From the NCBI GenBank assembly GCA_001724995.1, contig MEFD01000038.1:1-43007 (forward strand): a stretch of 43,007 bases of DNA. The letters run 5' to 3'. This DNA comes from Rubrivivax sp. SCN 71-131 (GTDB taxonomy: Bacteria > Pseudomonadota > Gammaproteobacteria > Burkholderiales > Burkholderiaceae_C). The translations under genes and the position numbers were made by a program. Within the stretch, counting starts at the first letter, position 1. The number at the start of each line of letters is the position of its first letter. This document shows, in pieces, positions 10,431-18,595 of this stretch. Under the pieces are notes generated by a model, which was given only the letters and a program-made list of their open reading frames with translations, made no database searches and had not been told where the DNA came from.

Positions 10431-11897
10431 ATGTCCGACGCAGCATCCGTCCTGGCCGACTTCGAACACATGTTCGAGCTCGCCCCCGTGTCCCTGTGGC
10501 TGGAGGACTTCAGCGGCGTGCGCGCGCTCTTCGAGCGCTGGCGCGCCGCCGGTGTCACCGATGTCGCGGCGTACCTGCGCGCGCATCCGCAGGGCGTGCA
10601 GGACTACGGCGCCGCCATCCGCGTGGTGCAGGTGAACCAGCGCACGCTGCAGCTGCTGGCTGCGCCGGACCAGGCCACGCTCGAGCGCTCGCTGGGCCAG
10701 GTGTTCCGCGACGACATGCTCGAGCACGCCATTCCCGAGATCGAGCAGCTCTGGGCCGGCAGCCAGGGCTTTGCCACGCAGACGGTGAACTACGCGCTCG
10801 ACGGCCGGCGGCTGGACGTGCGCGTGCGCGGCCGCATCCTTCCCGGCCACGAGGAGCGCTGGGACCGCGTGCTGGTCTCGCTGGAGGATGACACGGCGCC
10901 GATGCGTGCGCAGCGCGCCCTGCAGCACAGCGAGCAGTACGCGCGCAGCCTCTTCGAGCACTCGCCGGTGTCGCTGTGGGTGGAGGACTTCAGCCAGGTG
11001 AAGCGGCTGATGGACGAGGTGCGGGCGCAGGGCATCAGCGATTTCCGCACCTTCCTCAAGGTGCATCCCGAGTTCATCACGCGCTGCATGCGCGAGATCC
11101 GCGTCATCGACATCAACCAGGTCACGGTGGCGCTGTTCGGCGCCGCCGACAAGCGCGAGTTGCTGGAGCGCACCGATCGCGTCTTCACCGCGGACATGCA
11201 GGAGTCCTTTGCCGACCAGCTGCTCGACCTGTGGGAGGGCCGGCTGGTGCAGCAGCGCGAGGTCGTCAACTCCACGCTGGCGGGCGAGCGGCTGCACATC
11301 CACATGCAGTTCGCCGTGCTCGAGGGCCATCGGCACGACTGGAGCATGGTGCTGCTGTCCCTCGTCGACATCAGCGCGCGCAAGAAGGCCGAGGCCTACC
11401 TCGAGTACCTGGGCAAGCACGACGTGCTGACCGGCCTGCGCAACCGCGCCTACTACGTCGAGGAACTCAACCGCCTCGCCCGCAAAGGCCCGTGGCCGGT
11501 GGTGGTGCTGGTGCTGGACATGAACGGCCTGAAGGCGGTCAACGACGAACATGGCCACGCCGCCGGCGACGCGCTGCTGCGCCGTGCCGGCGAGGTGCTG
11601 GCCAAGGCCGTGGACAGCCCGGCGTGCGCGGCTCGCATCGGCGGCGACGAGTTCTGCATCCTCATCCCGGCCGGCGACGAACGCGCCGCGCAGCACATGG
11701 TCGAGCGCGTGGCCAGCCTGGTCGAGCTCAACAACCAGTTCTATTCGGGCATGGCGCTCAGCTTCGCCAGCGGCAGCGCCGTTGCCCACGCCGGCGAGCA
11801 GCTCGAGGCCGCCGTGCAGCAGGCCGACCAGGTCATGTACGCGAATAAGGCCCGCTACTACGCCGAAAGCGGGATGGAGCGGCGCCGGCAGGGCTGA
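10431..11897 (+). CDS. Diguanylate cyclase with two tandem PAS-like domains and no I-site
   Basis: This 488-residue soluble protein has two PAS-like sensor repeats and a C-terminal GGDEF domain that should make cyclic di-GMP. The repeats align internally: FELAPVSLWLEDF at 15-27 recurs as FEHSPVSLWVEDF at 175-187. Each is followed by a HP-rich stretch, a VNQ or INQ segment and a FR/FT-x-DM stretch. The active-site RIGGDEF is intact at 402-408, so catalysis is likely. The RxxD inhibitory site expected just upstream reads DSPA, so product inhibition through the I-site is probably absent. There is no membrane segment and no EAL domain. The ligand of the PAS repeats is unknown. The protein ends at TGA 11897. 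Confidence 0.93.
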   Translation: MSDAASVLADFEHMFELAPVSLWLEDFSGVRALFERWRAAGVTDVAAYLRAHPQGVQDYGAAIRVVQVNQRTLQLLAAPDQATLERSLGQVFRDDMLEHAIPEIEQLWAGSQGFATQTVNYALDGRRLDVRVRGRILPGHEERWDRVLVSLEDDTAPMRAQRALQHSEQYARSLFEHSPVSLWVEDFSQVKRLMDEVRAQGISDFRTFLKVHPEFITRCMREIRVIDINQVTVALFGAADKRELLERTDRVFTADMQESFADQLLDLWEGRLVQQREVVNSTLAGERLHIHMQFAVLEGHRHDWSMVLLSLVDISARKKAEAYLEYLGKHDVLTGLRNRAYYVEELNRLARKGPWPVVVLVLDMNGLKAVNDEHGHAAGDALLRRAGEVLAKAVDSPACAARIGGDEFCILIPAGDERAAQHMVERVASLVELNNQFYSGMALSFASGSAVAHAGEQLEAAVQQADQVMYANKARYYAESGMERRRQG

Positions 11898-12153
11898 GGC
11901 CCCCAAGCTCCGCTCGGCCCCGCATGGTTTTCCCGATTGTTTCGCGTTCGTGAGGCGAGTGACGAGTTGGCGAGGACTTGACTTGCCCCAAGCCCCTGGC
12001 GCTTCGTCATCGGCGCCAGCGTGCGTCGACGGGATACTGGCGTCTCCCCTGAATCGAACACTTGAGACCCGTCGTCGGCGGATGCATCCATCGGCGCAGG
12101 TCGGAGTCGGTTCCACCTCCCGCCGAATCAAGCTCCAGAATGGCTACGTCGTC

Positions 12154-12741
12154 ATGCAAGCTCGCGCTTTCCCCCCCGGTTTGGTTGCCGCACTCGCGCT
12201 CGCGCTCGGATCGATGGGCGCCCAGGCCGCCGTGGCCGACTACAAGATCGACCTCGACCACACCTACGCCACCTTCGCCATCGACCACAACGGCGCCTCG
12301 ATCAACCGCGCGCGCTTCGACGAGGTGTCGGGCAGCGTGCGTTTCGACAAGGAGGCCAAGACCGGCGCCATCGACATCGTCGTGCAGACCGCCAGCGTCT
12401 ACAGCGGCTCCAAGGGCTTCGACGAGCACCTGCGCGCGCCGGACCTGTTCGACAGCGCCAGGCACCCGACGATGCGCTTCGTCTCCGACCGCCTGGTGTT
12501 CGACGGCGAGCGTCTGGTCGAGGTGCCCGGGCAGATCACGCTGCTCGGCCAGACGCACCCGCTGACGCTGAAGGCGCTGCAGTTTCGCTGCTACCCCAAC
12601 ACGCGCGCCAAGACCGAGGCCTGCGGCGGCGACTTCGAAGCCGTGCTCGACCGCACGCTATGGGGCATGGACTACCTCGTGAAGGCGGGCATGCCGAAGA
12701 CGGTGCGCATCGGCGCGACGATCGAGGGCTTCAAGCAGTGA
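12154..12741 (+). CDS. YceI family periplasmic protein
   Basis: This 195-residue protein has a signal peptide (about residues 1-25, hydrophobic core LVAALALALGSMGAQA, cut after AQA). A YceI lipocalin-like domain follows, starting DYKIDLDHTYATFAIDHNG. Family features include the His after the first strand (DLDHTYATF), the HPTMRF block and the C-terminal MDYL...VRIGATIEGF strands. YceI proteins bind isoprenoid-type lipids such as polyprenyl pyrophosphates or quinones; the exact ligand cannot be told. ATG 12154 gives the signal peptide directly, whereas the longer open frame upstream is antisense or noncoding. The 256-nt stretch before it holds no gene; TTGACT at 11978-11983 is only a weak promoter-like match. 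Confidence 0.92.
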   Translation: MQARAFPPGLVAALALALGSMGAQAAVADYKIDLDHTYATFAIDHNGASINRARFDEVSGSVRFDKEAKTGAIDIVVQTASVYSGSKGFDEHLRAPDLFDSARHPTMRFVSDRLVFDGERLVEVPGQITLLGQTHPLTLKALQFRCYPNTRAKTEACGGDFEAVLDRTLWGMDYLVKAGMPKTVRIGATIEGFKQ

Positions 12742-12855
12742 ACGAGGCGGCACGGTGCCCTTGGGGGGCAGAAGGCAAGCCCTGACTCCGCAACCCCCAG
12801 GGGGCCGGCCCCGGTGCAGGCCGCTGCCGGGGCGCCGGCAGCGCGGCCGCCGGCT

Positions 12856-13785
12856 TCATCCGATGCGGCCGAGCAGCAGATACTCCATCAAGGCCTTCTG
12901 CACGTGCATGCGGTTCTCGGCTTCGTCCCAGACCACGCTCTGCGGGCCGTCGATGACCTCGGCGGCGACCTCCTCGCCGCGGTGCGCGGGCAGGCAGTGC
13001 ATGAAGAGGGCGTCGGGCCGCGCGAGCTGCATCATCTGCGCGTCCACGCACCAGTCGGCAAAGGCCGCCTGGCGCACGGCGTTCTCGGCCTCGAAGCCCA
13101 TGCTGGTCCAGACGTCGGTCGTCACCAGGTGCGCGCCGGCGCAGGCCGCGGCCGGGCTCTTGAAGGTCTTCAGGCAGGCGCTGGCGGTGCCGACCTGCTG
13201 CGGGTCGATCTCGTAGCCTCGCGGCGTGCTCACGTGCAGCGTGAAGCCCAGGATCTCGGCCGCCTGCAGCCAGGTGTTGGCCATGTTGTTGCCGTCGCCC
13301 ACCCAGGCCACCACCTTGCCGGCGATCGCGCCGCGGTGCTCGATGAAGGTGAAGACGTCGGCCAGGATCTGGCAGGGGTGGTACTCGTTGGTGAGGCCGT
13401 TGATCACCGGCACGCGCGAATGCGCGGCGAAGGCTTCGAGCTTGCTCTGCTCGAAGGTGCGGATCATGACGAGGTCGACCATGCGGCTGATGACGCGCGC
13501 GCTGTCCTCGATCGGCTCGGCGCGCCCGAGCTGGCTGTCGCCGGTCGTCAGGTGCACGACGGAGCCGCCCATCTGGTACATGCCGGCCTCGAAGCTCACG
13601 CGCGTGCGCGTGCTCGCCTTCTCGAAGATCATCGCCAGCGTGCGGTCGGCCAGCGGCTGGTAGCGCTCGTAGTTCTTGAAGCGCCTCTTGATGATGCGCG
13701 TGCGGTCGAAGAGGTAGGCGTACTCCTCGGCCCGCAGGTCCTTGAACTGCAGGTAGTGCTTCATCAGCGAGTGCCCCGGCTTCAT
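12856..13785 (-). CDS. argF: Ornithine carbamoyltransferase
   Basis: ArgF joins ornithine and carbamoyl phosphate to citrulline, the substrate of ArgG. Carbamoyl-phosphate binding STRTR is present in FEKASTRTRVSFEAG, the HPCQ motif in NEYHPCQILADV, and the ornithine-loop HCLPA in FMHCLPAHRGEEV. ATG 13785 overlaps the argD stop by four bases (ATGA), which supports translational coupling and gives 309 residues. An alternative ATG at 13764 would start directly at KHYLQF. The gene is therefore the second of an argD-argF pair. It converges with the YceI gene. The 114 nt between them contain GC-rich inverted repeats (12808-12814 with 12827-12833) but no T-run. Confidence 0.97.
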   Translation of the reverse strand: MKPGHSLMKHYLQFKDLRAEEYAYLFDRTRIIKRRFKNYERYQPLADRTLAMIFEKASTRTRVSFEAGMYQMGGSVVHLTTGDSQLGRAEPIEDSARVISRMVDLVMIRTFEQSKLEAFAAHSRVPVINGLTNEYHPCQILADVFTFIEHRGAIAGKVVAWVGDGNNMANTWLQAAEILGFTLHVSTPRGYEIDPQQVGTASACLKTFKSPAAACAGAHLVTTDVWTSMGFEAENAVRQAAFADWCVDAQMMQLARPDALFMHCLPAHRGEEVAAEVIDGPQSVVWDEAENRMHVQKALMEYLLLGRIG

Positions 13786-14996
13786 GCCCTCGGTTCGGCG
13801 AGAAAGGCCTGCACCAGCGGCACGAGGATGGCGACGATCTCGTCGGCCTCGGCGGCGTCCAGGATGAGCGGCGGCAGCAGGCGCACGACGCGGTCGGCGG
13901 TGACGCTCATGAGCAGGCCGGCCTCGGCCGCACGCTGCAGCAAGGCCCCGCAGGGACGGTCGAGCTCGATGCCGATCATCAGCCCCGCGCCACGGATCTC
14001 GCGCACGCCGGGCTCGCCGGCGAAGGCGCGCTCGAAGGCACTCCTCAGCTGCGCGCCGCGCGCGGCGGCGTTCTCCAGCAGGCCGGCCTCGGACATGAGG
14101 CGCAGGGTCTCGACACCCGCGCGCATGGCCAGCGGGTTGCCGCCGAAGGTGGTGCCGTGGTTGCCGGGCTGGAACAGGCGCGCCGCCTTCGGGCCGGCGG
14201 CGACGGCGCCGATCGGCACGCCCGAGGCCAGGCCCTTGGCCAGCGGCATGACGTCGGGCGTGATCCCCGCCCACTGGTGCGCGAACCACTTGCCGGTGCG
14301 GCCGATGCCGCACTGCACTTCGTCGAGCATCAGCAGCCAGTCCTGACGGTCGCAGAGCGCGCGCAGGCCCTGCAGGTAGTCGTTGCGCGTGGGGTTGATG
14401 CCGCCCTCGCCCTGGATCGTCTCGAGGAACACGGCGACGACGTTCGGGTTGGACCGCACGAGCGTCTCGACCGCGGCCAGGTCGTTCAGCGGCACGCGCA
14501 CGAAGCCCTCGACGAGGGGGCCGAAGCCCTCCTGGATCTTCGGATTGCCGGTGGCCGAGAGCGTGGCGATCGAGCGGCCGTGGAAGGCCTTTTCGCAGAC
14601 GACGATCTCCGGGCGCTCGATGCCCTTGGCGTGACCGTACTTGCGCGCGAGCTTGATCGCCGCCTCGTTGGCTTCCAGTCCGCTGTTGCAGAAGAACACG
14701 GTCTGAAGCCCCGAGAGCTCGCACAGGCGCGCGGCGAGTTCCTCCTGCAGCGGCACCTCGTAGTAGTTGCTGCAGTGGATGAGCCTGGCCACCTGGTCCT
14801 GCAGCGCAGGCACGAGTTGCGGATGGTTGTGGCCCAGCGTGCTCACCGCGATGCCCGCCAGCGCATCCAGGTAGCGTCGCCCGCGCGTGTCCCAGACGCG
14901 GCAGCCCTGCCCATGCGAGAGGGCCAGCGGCAGGCGCGCGTAGGTGGACATGACGTGCGGCATCGGGTCGACGGCAGCGGGGTCCGGGGCGTTCAT
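13782..14996 (-). CDS. argD: Acetylornithine aminotransferase
   Basis: ArgD is a PLP-dependent class III aminotransferase that converts N-acetylglutamate semialdehyde to N-acetylornithine. At 404 residues it has normal length. PLP contacts are visible: CNSGLEANEAAIKLAR (phosphate-binding turn), FHGRS, LMLDEVQCGIGRTGKWFA with the conserved Asp, and the Schiff-base Lys in MPLAKGLASGVPIGA. TTFGGNPLA follows. The ATG at 14996 is the only good start. A TAGAAT sequence on the minus strand at 15086-15081 could be a -10 element, but no convincing -35 is seen. It is divergent from the DUF3579 gene. argD first and argF second is a compact arginine unit. Confidence 0.96.
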   Translation of the reverse strand: MNAPDPAAVDPMPHVMSTYARLPLALSHGQGCRVWDTRGRRYLDALAGIAVSTLGHNHPQLVPALQDQVARLIHCSNYYEVPLQEELAARLCELSGLQTVFFCNSGLEANEAAIKLARKYGHAKGIERPEIVVCEKAFHGRSIATLSATGNPKIQEGFGPLVEGFVRVPLNDLAAVETLVRSNPNVVAVFLETIQGEGGINPTRNDYLQGLRALCDRQDWLLMLDEVQCGIGRTGKWFAHQWAGITPDVMPLAKGLASGVPIGAVAAGPKAARLFQPGNHGTTFGGNPLAMRAGVETLRLMSEAGLLENAAARGAQLRSAFERAFAGEPGVREIRGAGLMIGIELDRPCGALLQRAAEAGLLMSVTADRVVRLLPPLILDAAEADEIVAILVPLVQAFLAEPRA

Positions 14997-15248
14997 GACT
15001 TCCTTTCGAACTCAGGCGGGGGGCTCTGCAAACACAAAGCCGGCGTGCAACCCCAATCGGTCACCGCCGGCCGGGAGCAGATTCTAAAGGTGGTGCCTGC
15101 GCCGGGGGGGTGCGGCGCCCACGGCCGCGGGCGGGCTGCGGGGTGCGGCGCCTCGTCCGCGGCGCCCGCAGGCGCGTCAGCTTGCCGAAACCGGCCGTGG
15201 CCAGAATCGTTCCCCGCCCGCGCCGGCAAGGCCCGCGCCCGGCCACCG

Positions 15249-15572
15249 ATGTCCGATCGAGTCTTCCGTCAGTACTACATCCAGGGCGTGACCCGGCAGG
15301 GGCGGACCTTCCGTCCGAGCGACTGGCCCGAGCGTCTGGCCGGCGCCATGTCCTGCTTTCGTCCCGGCAGCGTCGGCGGCAGCCCGCGGTTCGGCTCGCA
15401 CCTCGGCTTCTCGCCCTACTGCGTACCGCGCGTCGTCGGCGGGGTGAAGTGCGTGATGGTCGACGAGGCGCTGCGCGACATCGAACCCATGGCCTGGGAC
15501 TTCGTGATGAACTTCGCGCGCGACAACGAACTGCCGGTGGTCGGCGTCGGCCCTGCCGATCCGCCCGCCTGA
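15249..15572 (+). CDS. DUF3579 family protein
   Basis: This is a 107-residue soluble protein starting MSDRVFRQYYIQGVTRQGR. I recognise it as DUF3579, a small family confined mainly to betaproteobacteria and found near argF, rpsT and murJ. Conserved-looking blocks are FRPSDWPERL, GSHLGFSPYC and KCVMVDEALRDIEPMAWDFV. The function is unknown and no catalytic motif is evident. ATG 15249 is the only start that gives the family N-terminus; upstream in-frame sequence is low-complexity and antisense to argD. The 252-nt divergent region with argD is GC-rich and otherwise featureless. Confidence 0.8.
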   Translation: MSDRVFRQYYIQGVTRQGRTFRPSDWPERLAGAMSCFRPGSVGGSPRFGSHLGFSPYCVPRVVGGVKCVMVDEALRDIEPMAWDFVMNFARDNELPVVGVGPADPPA

Positions 15573-15623
15573 GCGGACGCCGGCGGCCGGCGCGGCTTCT
15601 TGCCATCGCACCGCGCGGGCACG

Positions 15624-15650
15624 AACAAAGGGCCTGCGTCGGCAGGCCCT
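15624..15650 (-). terminator. Intrinsic terminator of rpsT
   Basis: On the minus strand a perfect 9-bp stem (15650-15642 with 15637-15629) closes a 4-nt loop and is followed by TTTGTT. It starts 21 nt after the rpsT stop codon. It also faces the end of the DUF3579 gene. Confidence 0.8.
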
Positions 15651-15670
15651 GGGTCCGGGACGCGGTCGCC

Positions 15671-15976
15671 TCAGGCGGCGGCGCTTGCCAGAGCCTTGAT
15701 CTTCGCCGAGAGGCGGCTCTTGATGCGGGCGGCCTTGTTCTTGTGGAAGATGCCCTTGTCGGCCACCGAGTCGATGACGCTCTGGGCGCTCTTGAAGACG
15801 TCGGTTGCCGCCGCCTTGTCGCCGCCGGCGACTGCCTTCTTCACCTGCTTGACCATGGTGCGAAAGCGCGAGCGCAGCGAGGTGTTGGCAGCGTTCAGCG
15901 ACACGTTCTGGCGGGCGCGCTTGCGGCCCGAGGCGATGCGAACGGTCTTCTTCTTGGCTTTGGAGGAAGTGGCCAT
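15671..15976 (-). CDS. rpsT: 30S ribosomal protein S20
   Basis: bS20 binds 16S rRNA early in small-subunit assembly. The 101-residue protein is highly basic and helical, starting [20 protein letters not shown] and containing [17 protein letters not shown] and [19 protein letters not shown], which are clear S20 blocks. The family is usually 85-90 residues; the extra length is a short Ala-rich end. The start is ATG 15976, with GAGGA-type sequence (TTTGGAGGAAGTGGCC) just upstream. It is monocistronic, with its own promoter near 16064-16072 and a terminator at 15624-15650. Confidence 0.97.
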   Translation of the reverse strand: MATSSKAKKKTVRIASGRKRARQNVSLNAANTSLRSRFRTMVKQVKKAVAGGDKAAATDVFKSAQSVIDSVADKGIFHKNKAARIKSRLSAKIKALASAAA

Positions 15977-16063
15977 GGTCTCTTAGCTAGCCTGTGATGT
16001 TCCGGATTGCCGCAGCCGGAGATCCTTGAACAGGGCAAGGCCAGCGCGCCATAAAAGCATAAG

Positions 16064-16072
16064 AGTATAGCA
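16064..16072 (-). promoter_or_regulatory. Extended -10 promoter of rpsT
   Basis: Minus-strand TGCTATACT (16072-16064) is an extended -10 element (TGn plus TATACT). It would start transcription near 16057 and leave a leader of about 80 nt before rpsT. The -35 region is poor, which is common with extended -10 sites. Confidence 0.6.
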
Positions 16073-16113
16073 CGCCGCTTGGGTGCGTCGGCGTCTGCCG
16101 ATCCGGCGCTCCC

Positions 16114-16119
16114 TATAAT
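16114..16119 (+). promoter_or_regulatory. TATAAT -10 element of murJ, 13 nt before its start codon
   Basis: A perfect TATAAT stands at 16114-16119, and the murJ GTG begins at 16133. Transcription would start about 6 nt before the start codon, giving a nearly leaderless message. No -35 match is visible. It is divergent from the rpsT promoter, about 45 bp away. Confidence 0.55.
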
Positions 16120-16132
16120 CCGCCGCCCGCCC

Positions 16133-17692
16133 GTGAACCTCCTCAAGGCCGCCTCCACCGTCTCGCTGCTGACGCTCGTCTCCCGGGTGACCGGTCTCGT
16201 GCGCGACCAGCTCATCGCCGCGCAGTTCGGCGCCGGGGCCTTGACCGACGCCTTCAACGTCGCCTTCCGGCTGCCCAACCTGCTGCGGCGCCTCTTTGCC
16301 GAGGGTGCGTTCGCCCAGGCCTTCGTCCCCCTCCTGGCCGAGACGCGCGAGCGCGAGGGCGACGAGGCCACGCAGCACCTCATCGACGCCGTGGCCACCG
16401 TCCTGCTGTGGGCGCTGGTGGCCACGAGCCTGCTCGGCATCGCCGCGGCGCCGATCCTCGTGTGGCTGCTCGCGGCCGGACTGCAGGACTTCGACCTGGC
16501 GGTGCTGATGGCGCGCTGGATGTTTCCCTACATCGGCTGCATGTCGCTCGTCGCGCTGGCTGCGGGCATCCTGAACACCTGGCGGCGCTTCGCGGTGCCG
16601 GCGTTCACGCCGGTGCTGCTCAACCTCAGCCTGATCGCCGCGGCCTGGCTCGGCGTGCCGTGGTTCGAGCGCCTGGGCCTGCAGCCCATCCTCGCACTGG
16701 CCGGCGGCGTGGTGCTCGGCGGCGTGCTGCAGCTGGCGTGGCAGGCGCCGGCGCTGCGGCGCATCGGCAAGCTGCCGCGCTTGGGCATCTCCCCGGCGGC
16801 CGTGCGCCGCGCCTGGTCGCACCCCGGCGTGCACCGCATCCTGGCCCTGATGGCGCCGGCGCTGCTGGGGGTGTCGGTGGCCCAGCTCTCGCTGCTCATC
16901 AACACGCAGATCGCCTCGCATCTCGGCGTCGGTGCGGTCTCCTGGCTCTTCTACGCCGATCGGCTGATGGAGTTTCCGACCGGCCTGCTGGGCGTGGCGC
17001 TGGGCTCCGTGCTGCTGCCCCAGCTCGCGGCGGCGCGCGGCCGCGGCGACGCGCAGGGCTACAGCAGCCTGCTCGACTGGGGCTTGCGCCTGGTGCTGCT
17101 GCTGGCGTTGCCGTGCGCGGTGGCGCTGCTGGTCTTCCCGGAGCCGCTGATCGCGGTGCTGTTCCACTATGGCGCCTTCACCGCGGCGGACGTGATGCAG
17201 TCGGCCATTGCCTTGCGTGGCTACGGCTGCGGGCTGCTGGGCCTGGTCGCCATCAAGGTGCTGGCGCCGGGCTTCTACGCAAGCCAGGACATCCGCACGC
17301 CGGTGCGCATCGCCATCGGCGTGCTCGTGGCGACGCAATGCATGAACCTGGTCTTCGTGCCCTGGCTCGGCGTTGCCGGGCTGGCCTTGTCGATCGGCCT
17401 GGCGGCGCTCGTCAACGCGGGGCTGCTGCTGCGTGGCCTGCATCGGCGCAAGGCCTTCGTGCCGCGACCGGGTTGGCTGCGCTTCTCGGCGCAGGTGCTG
17501 CTGGCCTGCGCCGTGCTCGGGCTGCTGCTGTACGGCGCAGGGCGCGGCATCGACTGGATTGCCCTGGGCCAAGCGCAGCGCCTGGCGCGCGCGGGGCTGA
17601 TGGCCGCGGTGCTCGGTGCCGCGGCACTGGCCTACCTGCTGACCCTGCGCGCGAGCGGCCTGCGCTGGCGTCAGTTGCTGCATCACGGCTGA
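16133..17692 (+). CDS. murJ: Lipid II flippase MurJ (MviN)
   Basis: MurJ moves lipid II across the inner membrane for peptidoglycan synthesis. The 519-residue protein shows about 14 hydrophobic segments. The family N-terminus NLLKAASTVSLLTLVSRVTG is followed by VRDQLIAAQFGAGALTDAF, FRLPNLLRRLFAEGAFAQAFVP and, in the middle, FYADRLMEFPTGLLGVALGSVLLP. The start is GTG 16133, because family similarity begins exactly there; the frame's extension to TTG 16079 runs through the promoter. No Shine-Dalgarno is present. Together with uppP at 38 kb it covers two steps of the undecaprenyl-linked cell wall cycle. Confidence 0.96.
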   Translation: MNLLKAASTVSLLTLVSRVTGLVRDQLIAAQFGAGALTDAFNVAFRLPNLLRRLFAEGAFAQAFVPLLAETREREGDEATQHLIDAVATVLLWALVATSLLGIAAAPILVWLLAAGLQDFDLAVLMARWMFPYIGCMSLVALAAGILNTWRRFAVPAFTPVLLNLSLIAAAWLGVPWFERLGLQPILALAGGVVLGGVLQLAWQAPALRRIGKLPRLGISPAAVRRAWSHPGVHRILALMAPALLGVSVAQLSLLINTQIASHLGVGAVSWLFYADRLMEFPTGLLGVALGSVLLPQLAAARGRGDAQGYSSLLDWGLRLVLLLALPCAVALLVFPEPLIAVLFHYGAFTAADVMQSAIALRGYGCGLLGLVAIKVLAPGFYASQDIRTPVRIAIGVLVATQCMNLVFVPWLGVAGLALSIGLAALVNAGLLLRGLHRRKAFVPRPGWLRFSAQVLLACAVLGLLLYGAGRGIDWIALGQAQRLARAGLMAAVLGAAALAYLLTLRASGLRWRQLLHHG

Positions 17693-17868
17693 CCTAAACT
17701 TCGACGGTTACCAGCCATGCTTCCCGTGTCGCCTACCGCCCGACCGCATCCGCCCGTGCCTCTCCTGCGCACCGCCGGGGCGCTGCGCCCGGGGCGCGCG
17801 CAGCCGGCTGCAGCGGCCGGCAAGGTCGGCGCGTGGCGCGGCGGCGTCTCGCGATGAGCTGGGCGACG

Positions 17869-18537
17869 ATGCAACAGATACCGCTGGCCATCGGCATACC
17901 GTCGCTGCCGACCTTCGACACCTACCTCGCCGGGTGCAACGCGCAGGCCGTGCAGCATCTGCGCGGGCTCGTGCTGCCGGCGCCGCCGGTCTACCTCTGG
18001 GGGCCGGCGGGCAGCGGCAAGACGCACCTGCTGCGGGCGTTCGCGCATGAGGTGCAGGGGCGCGGCGAGCGCGTGGGCTGGTTCGATGCCGACGAGGAAC
18101 GGCCCTGGTCGATGGCGCCCGAATGGTCGCTGGTGGTGATCGACCGCTGCGAGGCGCTGGACGCCGACGCCCAGCAGGCGGCGTTCGCGCTCTTCGTCGA
18201 GGCGGTCGGGCAAGGCGTGCAGGTCGCCGCCGCCGGCCGCGTGCCGCCGGTGGACCTGCCGCTGCGCGACGACCTGCGCACCCGGCTCGGCTGGGGGCAT
18301 GTGTTCGCGCTGCAGCCGCTGGGCGAGGAGCAGACGCGCGCAGCGCTGCGCCGCGAAGCCGATCGCCGCGGCATCTTCTTTTCCGACGAGGTGATGGACC
18401 ACCTCCTGCGGCGCTTCGCGCGCGACATGGGTTCGCTGATGAGGCTGCTCGACCGGCTCGACCACTATTCGCTGGCGCGCTCGCGTGCCATCACCGTGCC
18501 GCTGGTGCGCACGATGCTGATCGAGGAGGAGGCATGA
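17869..18537 (+). CDS. hda: DnaA regulatory inactivator Hda
   Basis: Hda is an AAA+ protein related to DnaA that acts with the DNA-loaded sliding clamp to trigger hydrolysis of DnaA-ATP and prevent over-initiation. The 222-residue protein has a Walker A loop GPAGSGKT at 45-52. The Walker B strand WSLVVIDRCEALD has a single Asp, whereas DnaA has two acidic residues. The clamp-binding peptide expected at the N-terminus is represented by MQQIPLAIG. The lid RRFARDMGSLMRLLDRLDHYSL is typical. ATG 17869 was chosen because MQQIPL is the family start; ATG 17854 is the alternative. A HAD phosphatase and pcnB follow, a familiar Burkholderiales order. Confidence 0.92.
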   Translation: MQQIPLAIGIPSLPTFDTYLAGCNAQAVQHLRGLVLPAPPVYLWGPAGSGKTHLLRAFAHEVQGRGERVGWFDADEERPWSMAPEWSLVVIDRCEALDADAQQAAFALFVEAVGQGVQVAAAGRVPPVDLPLRDDLRTRLGWGHVFALQPLGEEQTRAALRREADRRGIFFSDEVMDHLLRRFARDMGSLMRLLDRLDHYSLARSRAITVPLVRTMLIEEEA

Positions 18538-18595
18538 CCAAGGTGCGGCCGGGTGGCGTGCGCGGTGCGGTGCGGAAGACGAGCCGGTGTCGCGC

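Noticed and set aside
8496..12131. Minus-strand frame of 1211 codons
   Set aside because: It is antisense to fhs and the GGDEF gene. The translation is rich in His, Arg, Gly, Ala and Gln without domains, as expected for the shadow of high-GC codons.
11898..12153. Promoter or sigma-factor site before the YceI gene
   Set aside because: TTGACT at 11978 has no partner -10 at proper distance.
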